Shown here: positions 26,202 through 34,667 of the stretch, in pieces
How the letters are laid out: each line of letters begins with the position of its first letter
Numbering within the stretch: the stretch's first letter is position 1
Source: Deltaproteobacteria bacterium
Lineage (GTDB): Bacteria > JAGRBM01 > JAHCIT01
DNA length: 64,000 bases
NCBI GenBank assembly: GCA_026129095.1
Contig: JAHCIT010000001.1
Location: forward strand, 372,245-436,244
Direction: 5' to 3'
The notes under the pieces: generated by a model
Database searches by the model: none
The model's input: only the letters and a program-made list of their open reading frames with translations
What the model was told of the DNA's origin: nothing
Position numbers and translations under genes: made by a program

Positions 26202-27689
26202 CTATCTGGCTGTGTACTGCAACGGGTTGTCGAGAATATCCAGGTAATGCTTTTCATCGCCCGGTTTGAAGGGGAAAGCGAGGTACTGGAAAAACGTAAT
26301 ATTGAACTTGCCCTTGGGGAAAGTCAGGAGATCCACGTCGTAGCCAACATAGTGGTAACCCTTTTCATTCTCGGGGGGGTCTTCCCGCTCGGCATCATCT
26401 TCAAACCGGAACATCATCTTCACGTTCTTTTTCTGGAGTTCCTCGTCAAAAATCAGCCGTGCGATGATTGCTGCCTCCTCGTCCGGCTTGTAGACGGCGA
26501 ACCAGGGACGGCCTTCTTTTTCGGAAGCGAGATTCACCTCTTCGGGAGTCATTTTGCCATCAATAACGAACGGCTTGGCCTGTCCAGTCGTGAATACCTG
26601 GGCACCATAAACCGATGTCCTCAAGTCCACGCCGCCACTGAACATGGAACCCTCGCGAAGCATGTATTTTGGATTGAACGGATTGAATATCTCTGTCGGA
26701 CCCTGGAGCTGATTGTCATAAAACTTGAAATAGACGATCGCCTTGGGAAAAAATGGCAGCTTGATCCCGCCAATCACGATCCAGAAGATATTGCGCCGAA
26801 TGACACGTACGGGACCGTCAATATAGCCGGCCGTAAAGCTTTTCACGTTGTTCTCGTCGAAATTGAGGGTGAAGAACATGATCGGCCGGATCGTGATCCG
26901 AAGTTTGAACCGGTCCAGCACGTTCGGCTGGGATTTACCGGTCTTCTGGTCCTTTCCGATAATCTTTTCGAGCACCAGCGGCTTGTCGTCCACGAAATCC
27001 AGAACGGCGAACTTACTCTCCACGGTATCGCTTTTGGGGTCATAGGTGATGTAGTCCGCCGGACTGAGCGGGGGAGGGGATGACGGATATGATGCCACGT
27101 ATATCCATCCGGCAGTCTTGTCGACCGGATTACGAATCGTGACTTCAACTATCTCGGCATTTTGTGGCAGTTCATCCGGACCCGCACGATCACCTGCATC
27201 CCTGGCCATGAACACCAGTTCGTCGTTGAAATCAAACTCGTCGAGTTTTTCTTTCCATGTGGCGGCACGCTTGCGGGCCTCGAATGCGGCCCGGGAAAGC
27301 TTCCCGCTGCTCACGTTCTCTTCCAGACGCTTCTCTTCGCGGCGAAACTCCTTCTCCCGGTCGCGGGCGCGCTGCTCCTCGGTCCGGGTATCCCATCCGG
27401 TTTCATCGATAACCTGTTGCGACATGGACCCGGTTGGAATCATGTAGTTGCCGTCAGGATCAAGCTTGTCGATCTGGAAGGGGATGGACTGAAGCACGCC
27501 ATCCCGCCTGGCCATTACCCGGATGGAGGCTGTCTTGCGGTCCCAGAGTTTCTGGAGCAGTTCCCCCTGGAGAACCGATGGATCGGCATGCCGGGAAAGC
27601 GTTCGCGTAGCCTGGGCGAATGCCGCCCCTGGAACAGCCAAACCGGCAGCCAACAGAACATAAAAAGCAGTTTTTGCACGCAAATGCAT
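26202..27689 (-). CDS. Secreted protein, paralog B of the 9.9-12.1 kb protein
   Basis: A 495-residue protein with a Sec signal peptide (residues 1-25, ending AAFA). It shares with the protein at 9920-12070 the blocks SIRVMA (55-60), SIPFQID (68-74), NDELVFMARDAG, GWIYVASY and GPVRVIR in the same order, so the two are clearly related. Between blocks two and three it has an extra charged, probably coiled-coil insert rich in E and R (RTEEQRARDREKEFRREEK). It lacks the PBP-like half of paralog A and instead ends in a region of aromatic beta-strand character (FNITFFQYLAFPF). ATG 27689 is used with GGA four to five bases upstream; GTG 27698 is possible. Family and function unknown; export is inferred. 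Confidence 0.78.
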   Translation of the reverse strand: MHLRAKTAFYVLLAAGLAVPGAAFAQATRTLSRHADPSVLQGELLQKLWDRKTASIRVMARRDGVLQSIPFQIDKLDPDGNYMIPTGSMSQQVIDETGWDTRTEEQRARDREKEFRREEKRLEENVSSGKLSRAAFEARKRAATWKEKLDEFDFNDELVFMARDAGDRAGPDELPQNAEIVEVTIRNPVDKTAGWIYVASYPSSPPPLSPADYITYDPKSDTVESKFAVLDFVDDKPLVLEKIIGKDQKTGKSQPNVLDRFKLRITIRPIMFFTLNFDENNVKSFTAGYIDGPVRVIRRNIFWIVIGGIKLPFFPKAIVYFKFYDNQLQGPTEIFNPFNPKYMLREGSMFSGGVDLRTSVYGAQVFTTGQAKPFVIDGKMTPEEVNLASEKEGRPWFAVYKPDEEAAIIARLIFDEELQKKNVKMMFRFEDDAEREDPPENEKGYHYVGYDVDLLTFPKGKFNITFFQYLAFPFKPGDEKHYLDILDNPLQYTAR

Positions 27690-27818
27690 GTAATCCACCC
27701 CGGCAATAGAACTGTCTCCTTAGCACGCCGCCTGTGTCTCTCGCCATAGGCATTGGTTCTTCCGGCCGGATACACTTCCAAGTGCTATCCGGATGAAAGG
27801 CGGTACGGCCCCGTCATT

Positions 27819-28823
27819 ATGGCGACTACCCACAAGATCGTCCTGCTCCCTGGCGACGGTATCGGACCGGAAATCACGACGGCCACCCGGCGGGTGCTGG
27901 AGGCGACAGGCCTGAAATTCGAGTTTGAGGAGTACCTCTGCGGACAGGCCGTGGCCGAACAGTACGGAACCCTGCTTCCTGACCATGTGGTTGAGGCGCT
28001 CAGGCGGGTGGGAACAGGGCTCAAGGGGCCCATCGGAACGCTGATCGGAAAGGGACTACCGTCAGCAAATGTCGCACTCCGCAAGGCTGGCGACCTCTAT
28101 GCCAACTACCGACCCTGCCGCAATCTGCCCGGGATCGTGACACCGTTCCAAGACGTTGATCTTATTATTATCCGGGAAAATACGGAGGATTTATATTCGG
28201 GTCTTGAGCATGAAGTGGCTCCAGGTGTCGTAGAGTCGATCAAGGTGATTACCGAAAAGGCGAGTACCCGCATCGCCCGGTTCGCCTTCGAGACAGCCCG
28301 CAAGCTTGGGCGTCGCAAGGTAACTGCTATTCACAAGGCCAACATCATGAAGGTTTCCGACGGGCTTTTCCTGGACTGCTTCCGCAATGTGGCAAAGGAC
28401 TACCCCGGTCTGAACGCCGAAGAGATGCTGGTGGACCACGCTTGTACCGATCTCGTCAGCTCACCACAGATGTTCGATGTCATGGTTATGGAAAACCTGT
28501 TTGGAGACATACTTTCCGACCTGTGTGCGGGCCTTGTCGGGGGACTTGGCGTCTGTCCGGCAGGCAATATCGGAGAGAAGGCCGCCGTCTTCGAACCGGT
28601 GCACGGCACAGCACCAGATATCGCGGGACAGAACAAAGCAAACCCGACCGCCATGATACTGTCAGCAGCCATGATGCTGGATCATCTGGGTGAAACTGCA
28701 GCGGCCCAGCGTGTCCGGGATGCTGTCAGCAAAACACTCTCGGCGGGGAAGATCAGGACCGGCGACCTGGGCGGTTCGGCAACCACCACCCAGTTCACGG
28801 AAGCGATCTGCGCGGCGCTTTGA
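27819..28823 (+). CDS. NAD-type isocitrate dehydrogenase (IDH3-like, decarboxylating)
   Basis: A 334-residue beta-decarboxylating dehydrogenase that converts isocitrate to 2-oxoglutarate in the TCA cycle. The sequence follows the NAD-IDH/IDH3A pattern: LPGDGIGPEI at the start, LYANYRPCRNLPG with the two substrate arginines nearby, IIRENTEDLYSGLEH, HKANIMKVSDGLFL with the catalytic Lys, and GDILSDLCAGLVGGLG with the metal Asp residues. FEPVHGTAPDIAG is the cofactor loop. The related isopropylmalate and homoisocitrate dehydrogenases are less likely from these blocks. It runs divergently from paralog B; the Shine-Dalgarno before ATG 27819 is weak. Confidence 0.9.
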   Translation: MATTHKIVLLPGDGIGPEITTATRRVLEATGLKFEFEEYLCGQAVAEQYGTLLPDHVVEALRRVGTGLKGPIGTLIGKGLPSANVALRKAGDLYANYRPCRNLPGIVTPFQDVDLIIIRENTEDLYSGLEHEVAPGVVESIKVITEKASTRIARFAFETARKLGRRKVTAIHKANIMKVSDGLFLDCFRNVAKDYPGLNAEEMLVDHACTDLVSSPQMFDVMVMENLFGDILSDLCAGLVGGLGVCPAGNIGEKAAVFEPVHGTAPDIAGQNKANPTAMILSAAMMLDHLGETAAAQRVRDAVSKTLSAGKIRTGDLGGSATTTQFTEAICAAL

Positions 28824-28851
28824 GGCGGCATTTCGGGCCGGTCCGAGGACA

Positions 28852-30237
28852 TTACCGCTGCAATTCCGCCGCCCTGGAGAGCAGATAGTCCCGAGTATTC
28901 CGGGCGGGATCGGTCAGCACCTCCTCAAGCAAAGCCCTGAGTGCTGCTCCCATCGCAGGGCCTGGTTCCAGTCCAAGCTTCCGGAGATCTTCCCCTCCTA
29001 TGGCAAGGTCATTGACCGACAGGGGAACCTCACGTGCTGTTTCTTCGCGGACCCTGCGTACCCAGCGTTCGCCCTCTGGGGAAGCGCGGTTTCCATCTTC
29101 CCCTGCGTTGGCATCTGAAAAGGAAACCACAACCTCCGCACGGGCAGCGACAAGTTCCACCAGCGGCTCCAGCTCGTTTCGGCCGGCGAGTGACATCCAG
29201 CGGCGGACTTCTGTACCAGTCGAATCCTGAAGACCGGGCCATCCTTCGGCGGCTTTAAGGGCCCGGGTCCAGCCAGCAAGCCGCGCCGGATCAGCTCCTG
29301 CGACCGACGCCTTGATCCGTCTGAGAAATGCGAGCGCGAATCTGTCCGAATCGGCAGCAATCAACTCTTTGCCCGGCCTGATACAGGCAGCAAGCACTCC
29401 CCATCGGAGCAGCGATGGCGCCCCGGATAATCGCGGGGTGAAACTCATCCAGCCCTTGATGCAACGCCCTCGTGACAGAAACACGTCCGCAATCTGCTCA
29501 CTCCAGGCAGGACCCAGCTCAGGAAGGACATGCTCGATAAGCCCTCCGCGTTCCAGCCAGTCAAAACCCTGTCCTGGCCGCTCACATGCGAGAAATTTGT
29601 CTATTTCTGCACTGATTCGCTCTCCAGGCAGATGGCGTACGAGATGACTATCCCGCCGCATATGACGAAGCGTGTCAGGCTCAATGGTAAAGCCAAGGCG
29701 CGCAGCAAACTGGGCTGCCCGAATAAGCCTTAGCGGATCGTCCTGAAACGACCTGTCATGAAGCAGCCTGAGTTCACGGCGCCCAAGATCCTGCAGGCCA
29801 TTATGAATATCAATAACAGGTCCCAACGTCCCCGTCTTGTCAACAATCTCGCAGGCGAACGCATTGATAGTGAAATCCCGGCGGCCGAGATCCTCCTCCA
29901 CCGGCAAATGAGGATCGGCATGAATCCAGAAGTCCCGGTGACCGGGTCCAGTAGAACGTTCTTTCCGCGGGAGTGCAAAATCGATTGTCTCCCGCTCTGT
30001 CGCCAGCTTGATGATACCAAACGATTTTCCGACCTCTTTCACCTGGCCAAATCCAGACAGGAGATTCTCCAGCGAACTCGGCGCCAGCCCGCAAACCATC
30101 AGATCCAGGTCCGTGACGCTCCGGCCAAGCAGGAGATCGCGGACCGGCCCCCCCACCAGATACACCCTCCCGCCAGCCCTGTGGATGGCATCCACAAACG
30201 GGACTGGGCGGTTCAGGGTGGAAGGAAATGGCTTCAT
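28852..30237 (-). CDS. CCA tRNA nucleotidyltransferase/poly(A) polymerase family protein
   Basis: A 461-residue class II nucleotidyltransferase. The head has VYLVGGPVRDLLLG and the metal-binding DLDLM, then RRDFTINAFACE and DDPLRLIRAAQFAARLGF, which are the RRDxxxN and flexible-loop motifs of tRNA CCA-adding enzymes and PcnB. The end PLSVNDLAIGGEDLRKLGL is typical of bacterial CCA/poly(A) proteins. No HD phosphohydrolase motif is present, so it is not the bifunctional type. Whether it adds CCA, AC, or poly(A) tails cannot be told. The ATG overlaps the stop of the CvpA-like gene (ATGA). It is the last gene of a five-gene operon. Confidence 0.9.
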   Translation of the reverse strand: MKPFPSTLNRPVPFVDAIHRAGGRVYLVGGPVRDLLLGRSVTDLDLMVCGLAPSSLENLLSGFGQVKEVGKSFGIIKLATERETIDFALPRKERSTGPGHRDFWIHADPHLPVEEDLGRRDFTINAFACEIVDKTGTLGPVIDIHNGLQDLGRRELRLLHDRSFQDDPLRLIRAAQFAARLGFTIEPDTLRHMRRDSHLVRHLPGERISAEIDKFLACERPGQGFDWLERGGLIEHVLPELGPAWSEQIADVFLSRGRCIKGWMSFTPRLSGAPSLLRWGVLAACIRPGKELIAADSDRFALAFLRRIKASVAGADPARLAGWTRALKAAEGWPGLQDSTGTEVRRWMSLAGRNELEPLVELVAARAEVVVSFSDANAGEDGNRASPEGERWVRRVREETAREVPLSVNDLAIGGEDLRKLGLEPGPAMGAALRALLEEVLTDPARNTRDYLLSRAAELQR

Positions 30238-31091
30238 GGGATTTGCTGGGCCTCCACAGACATTTCGTCAGGAAGGTCGTCAGGCGAATCGTCTCGTAGC
30301 GCTTCCGACTCCATCGCCTCTTTTCCAACCGGATCGAGCGGATACTCGGCCTGAAGAATCGCGTCCATGAGGGTTCGGTCAGTCAGAACCTCGGCCAGCA
30401 ACGGATGAAGAATTGCCTTATGCCGCTCGCCGGCGGATGCAAGTCGCCTGGCATCAGGGTCAGCCGACAGTGCTTTCAGGCGCAAATCCTCCCATAACGG
30501 GTCGGTGAAGCCAGCGGCCCGGAGCCGGCGCATTCGGTCCGCATCGCCCAGAAATTCCAGCATTACCGATAGTGCAGAAACTTCCCGGTGCGAGTCAGTC
30601 ACGAGCAGATCCGGGTCGGCAAGGAAATTAAGTGGCCTGGTTAGGGCCACAAACAGTGAACTGGTAATCTGTTCAGGAAGGTGCGGGACACTGCGCTGGA
30701 AGCTCCGGGGTAACGCCGCAATAACAAACAGAAACATGACAGCCCAGAACCCGCCATCCAGGACACCAAGCGCCAACCCACGGACCTTGTCACGCTTGCG
30801 ATGCCCAGGCTCGCGGCCATGAAAAATCATTTCGCGAACGAGTATCCCGATCAGGTTTACGGTCAGGATAATAAAGAAAAAACTCAGAATGGTAAGGCCA
30901 TATACCCTTACTACTGGTGCGACACCTTCCCATGCTGGAAATATCCTCGCAGTCGCACGGCCAGCCCGGTAACAGCCAAAAAAGGCAAGCATGATGCCGA
31001 ACAACTTGACGACCTGGAATACAAACCCCCGCTGGTAGCCAAAGACAGCAAAAGCAAAGACAATCAGGGCAGCCAGTATATCAATCAGCAT
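30234..31091 (-). CDS. CvpA family membrane protein
   Basis: A 285-residue protein whose first 170 residues hold four hydrophobic segments, starting MLIDILAALIVFAFAVFGYQ, followed by VKLFGIMLAFFGCYRAGR; this is the CvpA/colicin-V-production pattern. GLALGVLDGGFWAVMFLFV is the family's glycine-containing third to fourth segment. The hydrophilic C-terminal 130 residues are longer than in E. coli CvpA and unlike it. CvpA proteins influence envelope homeostasis by an unclear mechanism. ATG 31091 lies one base after the uvrA stop, with GGAG inside uvrA upstream, so translation is probably coupled. Confidence 0.85.
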   Translation of the reverse strand: MLIDILAALIVFAFAVFGYQRGFVFQVVKLFGIMLAFFGCYRAGRATARIFPAWEGVAPVVRVYGLTILSFFFIILTVNLIGILVREMIFHGREPGHRKRDKVRGLALGVLDGGFWAVMFLFVIAALPRSFQRSVPHLPEQITSSLFVALTRPLNFLADPDLLVTDSHREVSALSVMLEFLGDADRMRRLRAAGFTDPLWEDLRLKALSADPDARRLASAGERHKAILHPLLAEVLTDRTLMDAILQAEYPLDPVGKEAMESEALRDDSPDDLPDEMSVEAQQIP

Positions 31092-31092
31092 G

Positions 31093-33873
31093 CTAGCGGA
31101 CCCGCTCCGTCCGTGACTCCAGAAATAATGGCCGCAGATACTGGCCAGTAATAGACCGGGGCTCACGGGCAACCTGTTCAGGCGGGCCCTCGGCGACGAT
31201 TTCTCCTCCCGCTGTCCCTCCTTCAGGACCAAGATCGATGACCCAGTCGGCACGGGCAATCACATCCAGATTATGTTCGATTACGATAACAGTATGACCA
31301 TCATCCACCAGTCGCTGCAGCACCCGCAGGAGACGGGCCACATCGACACCATGGAGCCCGGTGGTCGGTTCATCCAGAATGTACAGCAGCTTCCCCTTCG
31401 GTGCAGCCGCCAGTTCACCCGCGATCTTGAGACGCTGCGCCTCACCACCCGACAACGTCGAGGATGACTGGCCAAGCCTGAGATAACCGAGCCCAACCGA
31501 TTCCAGCAGCATCAGTTTCCCACGGGTGGATGGTAGTCCGGGAAAGAGCGAAATCGCCTCGCTGACGGTGAGACCCAGCACATCGCTGATATTGTACGTC
31601 TTGTACCGGATACGGAGGACCTCTGGCTTGTAGCGGCGCCCATTACACGCTTCACAGGGAACTTCCACATCGGCGAGGAACTGCAGGTCGATGGTCTGGA
31701 TTCCTTCTCCGGAACAAACTGGGCAACGGCCACCTTCAACATTGAATGAAAAACTCGATGGCTTGAATCCGGCACGGCGCGAGTCCGGAAGCTGGGCAAA
31801 TAGTTCTCGAATCTCGTCGAATGCCTTGAGATAGGTGACCGGATTGGACCGGCTGGACCGGCCAAGAGGAGACTGGTCAATCAATGCAACACCGCGCAGG
31901 GCTTCCATACCACTCACCATGTCAAACTGGCCGATTGGTTCGGTTCCTTCGTTGAAAATCCGGCTCAACGCCCGGTAGAGGGTTTTTACAATGAGTGTTG
32001 TCTTTCCCGAGCCCGATACGCCGGTCACACAGATAAAATTGCCGAGCGGAATCCGGACAGTGAGATTACGCAGGTTGTTTTCCCTGGCCCCACCCAGCTT
32101 TACCCATCCACGGTTTTGATGCCTCTCCGCGGCGGGCGGAAGCCGTAAATCTCCATTGAGAACCCGCGCAGTCGGTGTATCTCCACGTTTTGATAGATCT
32201 CCAGGAGTTCCGCCGAATACCAATTTCCCGCCATTCCGGCCAGCACCCGGTCCCAGTTCCGCGACCCAGTCGGCAGAACGAATCACTTCACGATCATGCT
32301 CGACCACAACGACCGAATTCCCACGCTCCCTGAGGCGATGAAGAATACTGATCAAACGGGTTGTGTCACGTGGATGGAGTCCGATGGATGGTTCATCGAG
32401 CACATAAAGGGATCCTGTCAGTGCGTTACCGAGCTGGTTTGAAAGCAGAAGCCGCTGGTACTCGCCGCCCGACAATGTGCGCCCGAGGCGATCAAGTCCC
32501 AGATAACCCAGCCCCATTTCAGCCATGCACTCAAGCCGTTGCCGGACCTGGCGGACTGGCTCGGCAGCGATCTGCATTTGCACGGGAAGAAGTCTCAGCC
32601 CTGACAGCCATGAAATAGCCTGATCCACCGTCAGACGACAGAAATCCGCAATGCTCAGGCCTCCGATCTGAAACCTGAGCACTTCCGGCTGAAGCCTTGC
32701 CCCATTACACGCTTCACAGACCGACTGGCTCTGATAGCGGCGCAGGAATACCCGTACATGCAGCTTGTATTTCGACCGCTCGGTCGCCTTGAAAAACGGC
32801 AATACGCCTTCAAACTTCGGGGACCCTATGAAAATCTTGTCCCGCTGATCTTGAGAAAGCTCTTTCCAGGGTGTTCGTGCGCTGATTTTCGCCGACTTGC
32901 AGTAGGCCAGCAGTTCATCCTGCATATGGCGGAGGGATGGCTTGGTCCACGGTTCAATTGCTCCCTGGGAGATCGAAAGCTGTGGATTGGGAACAATCAG
33001 CTTCTCGTCATATGACAGAATGTTTCCGAAACCGTGGCACTCGGGACAAGCTCCCAGTGGTGAACTGAACGAAAATAGCGCCGGCGAGGGATCAAGAAAT
33101 ACTTCGCCCGAAACCGGATCATGCAGGATATTCCGGTACCGGCGAAGCCCTGTCTCATGCTCTACCTGAACCCAACAGCGCCCGCTACCTTGCTTGAACG
33201 CAGCTTCAACCGATTCGCTAATCCGACCCAGCGCATCCGGCTTGATAATGAGCCGGTCCGTGACGATCGCCAGTTCTTTCGCATCTTTCCAGCAAGACGG
33301 GGCGGACGGGTCTTCGATCTCGACAATCTTTCCGTCGGCCCAGAACCTGAGCCTGCCCGTGGCCAGCAGATCGGCCGGGCGGAACTGGGGACGTGGCTCG
33401 AACGTAACTGGCTCCAGAATAGCAAGCCGGGTTCCCTCAGGAAGCGTCATCAATTCCCGGCAAACCACAGCCGGATCATGACGGATCGCTTCGACCCCGG
33501 TGGATTCGTTAATAAGTTTCGATACTTTTGCCCACAAGAGCCTCAAGTAATCGTAGATTTCTGTCAGGGTAGACACAGTCGAACGGCTGTTGCGAACCGG
33601 ATTGCGTTGCTCAATTGCCAGCGCCGGCTGGACGTTCTCAATGAAATCAACATCGGGCTTGGGCATCCGCTCCAGGAACTGGCGGGCATAGGTCGACAGA
33701 CTTTCAATATACCGGCGCTGCCCTTCAGCATATAGAGTATCAAATGCGAGGGAACTCTTTCCACTTCCCGATGGTCCGGTAATAACCGTCATACGCTTCA
33801 GCGGGATATCAATATCAATCCCCTGGAGGTTATGCTGGCGGGCTCCCCGGATCCGGATGAAGTTCGTCGTCAT
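31093..33873 (-). CDS. uvrA: Excinuclease ABC subunit A
   Basis: A 926-residue UvrA, the damage-recognition ATPase of nucleotide excision repair, close to the usual length. Two ABC units are present. The first has Walker A TGPSGSGKSSLAFDTL near residue 33 and signature TLSGGEYQRLLLSNQLG; the second has TGVSGSGKTTLIVKTL and TLSGGEAQRLKIAGELA. Zinc modules are seen as CPECHGFG with CEACNGAR, and CPVCSGEG with CEACNGRR. It acts with UvrB and UvrC, which are not in the window. It starts one base after the stop of the ABC ATPase gene, so it sits third in the operon. Confidence 0.98.
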   Translation of the reverse strand: MTTNFIRIRGARQHNLQGIDIDIPLKRMTVITGPSGSGKSSLAFDTLYAEGQRRYIESLSTYARQFLERMPKPDVDFIENVQPALAIEQRNPVRNSRSTVSTLTEIYDYLRLLWAKVSKLINESTGVEAIRHDPAVVCRELMTLPEGTRLAILEPVTFEPRPQFRPADLLATGRLRFWADGKIVEIEDPSAPSCWKDAKELAIVTDRLIIKPDALGRISESVEAAFKQGSGRCWVQVEHETGLRRYRNILHDPVSGEVFLDPSPALFSFSSPLGACPECHGFGNILSYDEKLIVPNPQLSISQGAIEPWTKPSLRHMQDELLAYCKSAKISARTPWKELSQDQRDKIFIGSPKFEGVLPFFKATERSKYKLHVRVFLRRYQSQSVCEACNGARLQPEVLRFQIGGLSIADFCRLTVDQAISWLSGLRLLPVQMQIAAEPVRQVRQRLECMAEMGLGYLGLDRLGRTLSGGEYQRLLLSNQLGNALTGSLYVLDEPSIGLHPRDTTRLISILHRLRERGNSVVVVEHDREVIRSADWVAELGPGAGRNGGKLVFGGTPGDLSKRGDTPTARVLNGDLRLPPAAERHQNRGWVKLGGARENNLRNLTVRIPLGNFICVTGVSGSGKTTLIVKTLYRALSRIFNEGTEPIGQFDMVSGMEALRGVALIDQSPLGRSSRSNPVTYLKAFDEIRELFAQLPDSRRAGFKPSSFSFNVEGGRCPVCSGEGIQTIDLQFLADVEVPCEACNGRRYKPEVLRIRYKTYNISDVLGLTVSEAISLFPGLPSTRGKLMLLESVGLGYLRLGQSSSTLSGGEAQRLKIAGELAAAPKGKLLYILDEPTTGLHGVDVARLLRVLQRLVDDGHTVIVIEHNLDVIARADWVIDLGPEGGTAGGEIVAEGPPEQVAREPRSITGQYLRPLFLESRTERVR

Positions 33874-33874
33874 C

Positions 33875-34663
33875 TCAGCGGTCCTGCCCGTCCCGAAGCA
33901 GCCGGTCAGCCGCTGAAAGATCCTCGGCGCCGGTCAGCTTGAGAAACACATGCTCCAGGTTCGCGTCTGGATCATTGGCCTTGCGGCGAATCTCCTCAAA
34001 AGTCCCAGTAGCAAGCAATTTTCCATGCTGGATGATCGACAGCCGGTGACAGAGTTCCTCGGCCACCTCCAGAGAGTGGGTGGACATGAAAATCGCCGCA
34101 CCCTCATCTGCCAACCGGTGAAATACCTTTTTGAGCAGCCGCGATCCTTTGGGATCCAGTCCTACGGTTGGTTCGTCCACGATCAGCAGTTTTGGCTTGT
34201 GTATCAGGGCACCCGAGAGCGCGATTCGCTGCTTCATGCCGTGCGAGAAACTCTCGACCAGGGCATCGGTCCAGTCCGTCAGCTCAAAAAAATCGAGGAG
34301 CTCCATCGTTCGCGCCCGGATTGTTTCGGGAGGCAGCCCGTAAATGCCGCCTACAAACCGGAGATATTCCCGGGCAGTTAGCTTTTCATAGATGAATGGC
34401 CGGTCAGGGAGAAAACCCGTTACCTGCTTGGCTGCTTCGGGCTCCTTGTCCATGTCATGTCCGCAGATAGTGATGCTGCCTTCAGTGGCCTTGAGCAGCC
34501 CGATCAGCATACGGATGGTTGTCGTTTTTCCCGCTCCATTCGGCCCCAGAAAGCCATAGATTTCTCCTGGCTGTACATCAAAATGGATACCATCCACCGC
34601 AACGAACCGGTCGTAGACCTTGGTCAGGCCGCGCACGTCGACACAGTGAGAAGGAGCTGCCAT
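33875..34663 (-). CDS. ABC transporter ATP-binding protein without a neighbouring permease
   Basis: A 262-residue ATPase of the NatA/CcmA-like drug or membrane-remodelling group. Walker A is GPNGAGKTTT (about 38-47), signature FSHGMKQR, Walker B LLIVDEPTVGLDP, and FMSTHSLE supplies the switch histidine. It ends about 40 residues after the core, without the long regulatory tail of the ATPase at 6351-7316. No permease gene adjoins it: upstream lies the transglutaminase-like gene, downstream uvrA. It may pair with a permease elsewhere. A run GGGGG lies two bases before ATG 34663. Confidence 0.92.
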   Translation of the reverse strand: MAAPSHCVDVRGLTKVYDRFVAVDGIHFDVQPGEIYGFLGPNGAGKTTTIRMLIGLLKATEGSITICGHDMDKEPEAAKQVTGFLPDRPFIYEKLTAREYLRFVGGIYGLPPETIRARTMELLDFFELTDWTDALVESFSHGMKQRIALSGALIHKPKLLIVDEPTVGLDPKGSRLLKKVFHRLADEGAAIFMSTHSLEVAEELCHRLSIIQHGKLLATGTFEEIRRKANDPDANLEHVFLKLTGAEDLSAADRLLRDGQDR

Positions 34664-34667
34664 CCCC

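Noticed and set aside
25974-27083. A 369-codon plus-strand frame
   Set aside because: Antisense to paralog B, whose signal peptide and shared blocks show the true strand.
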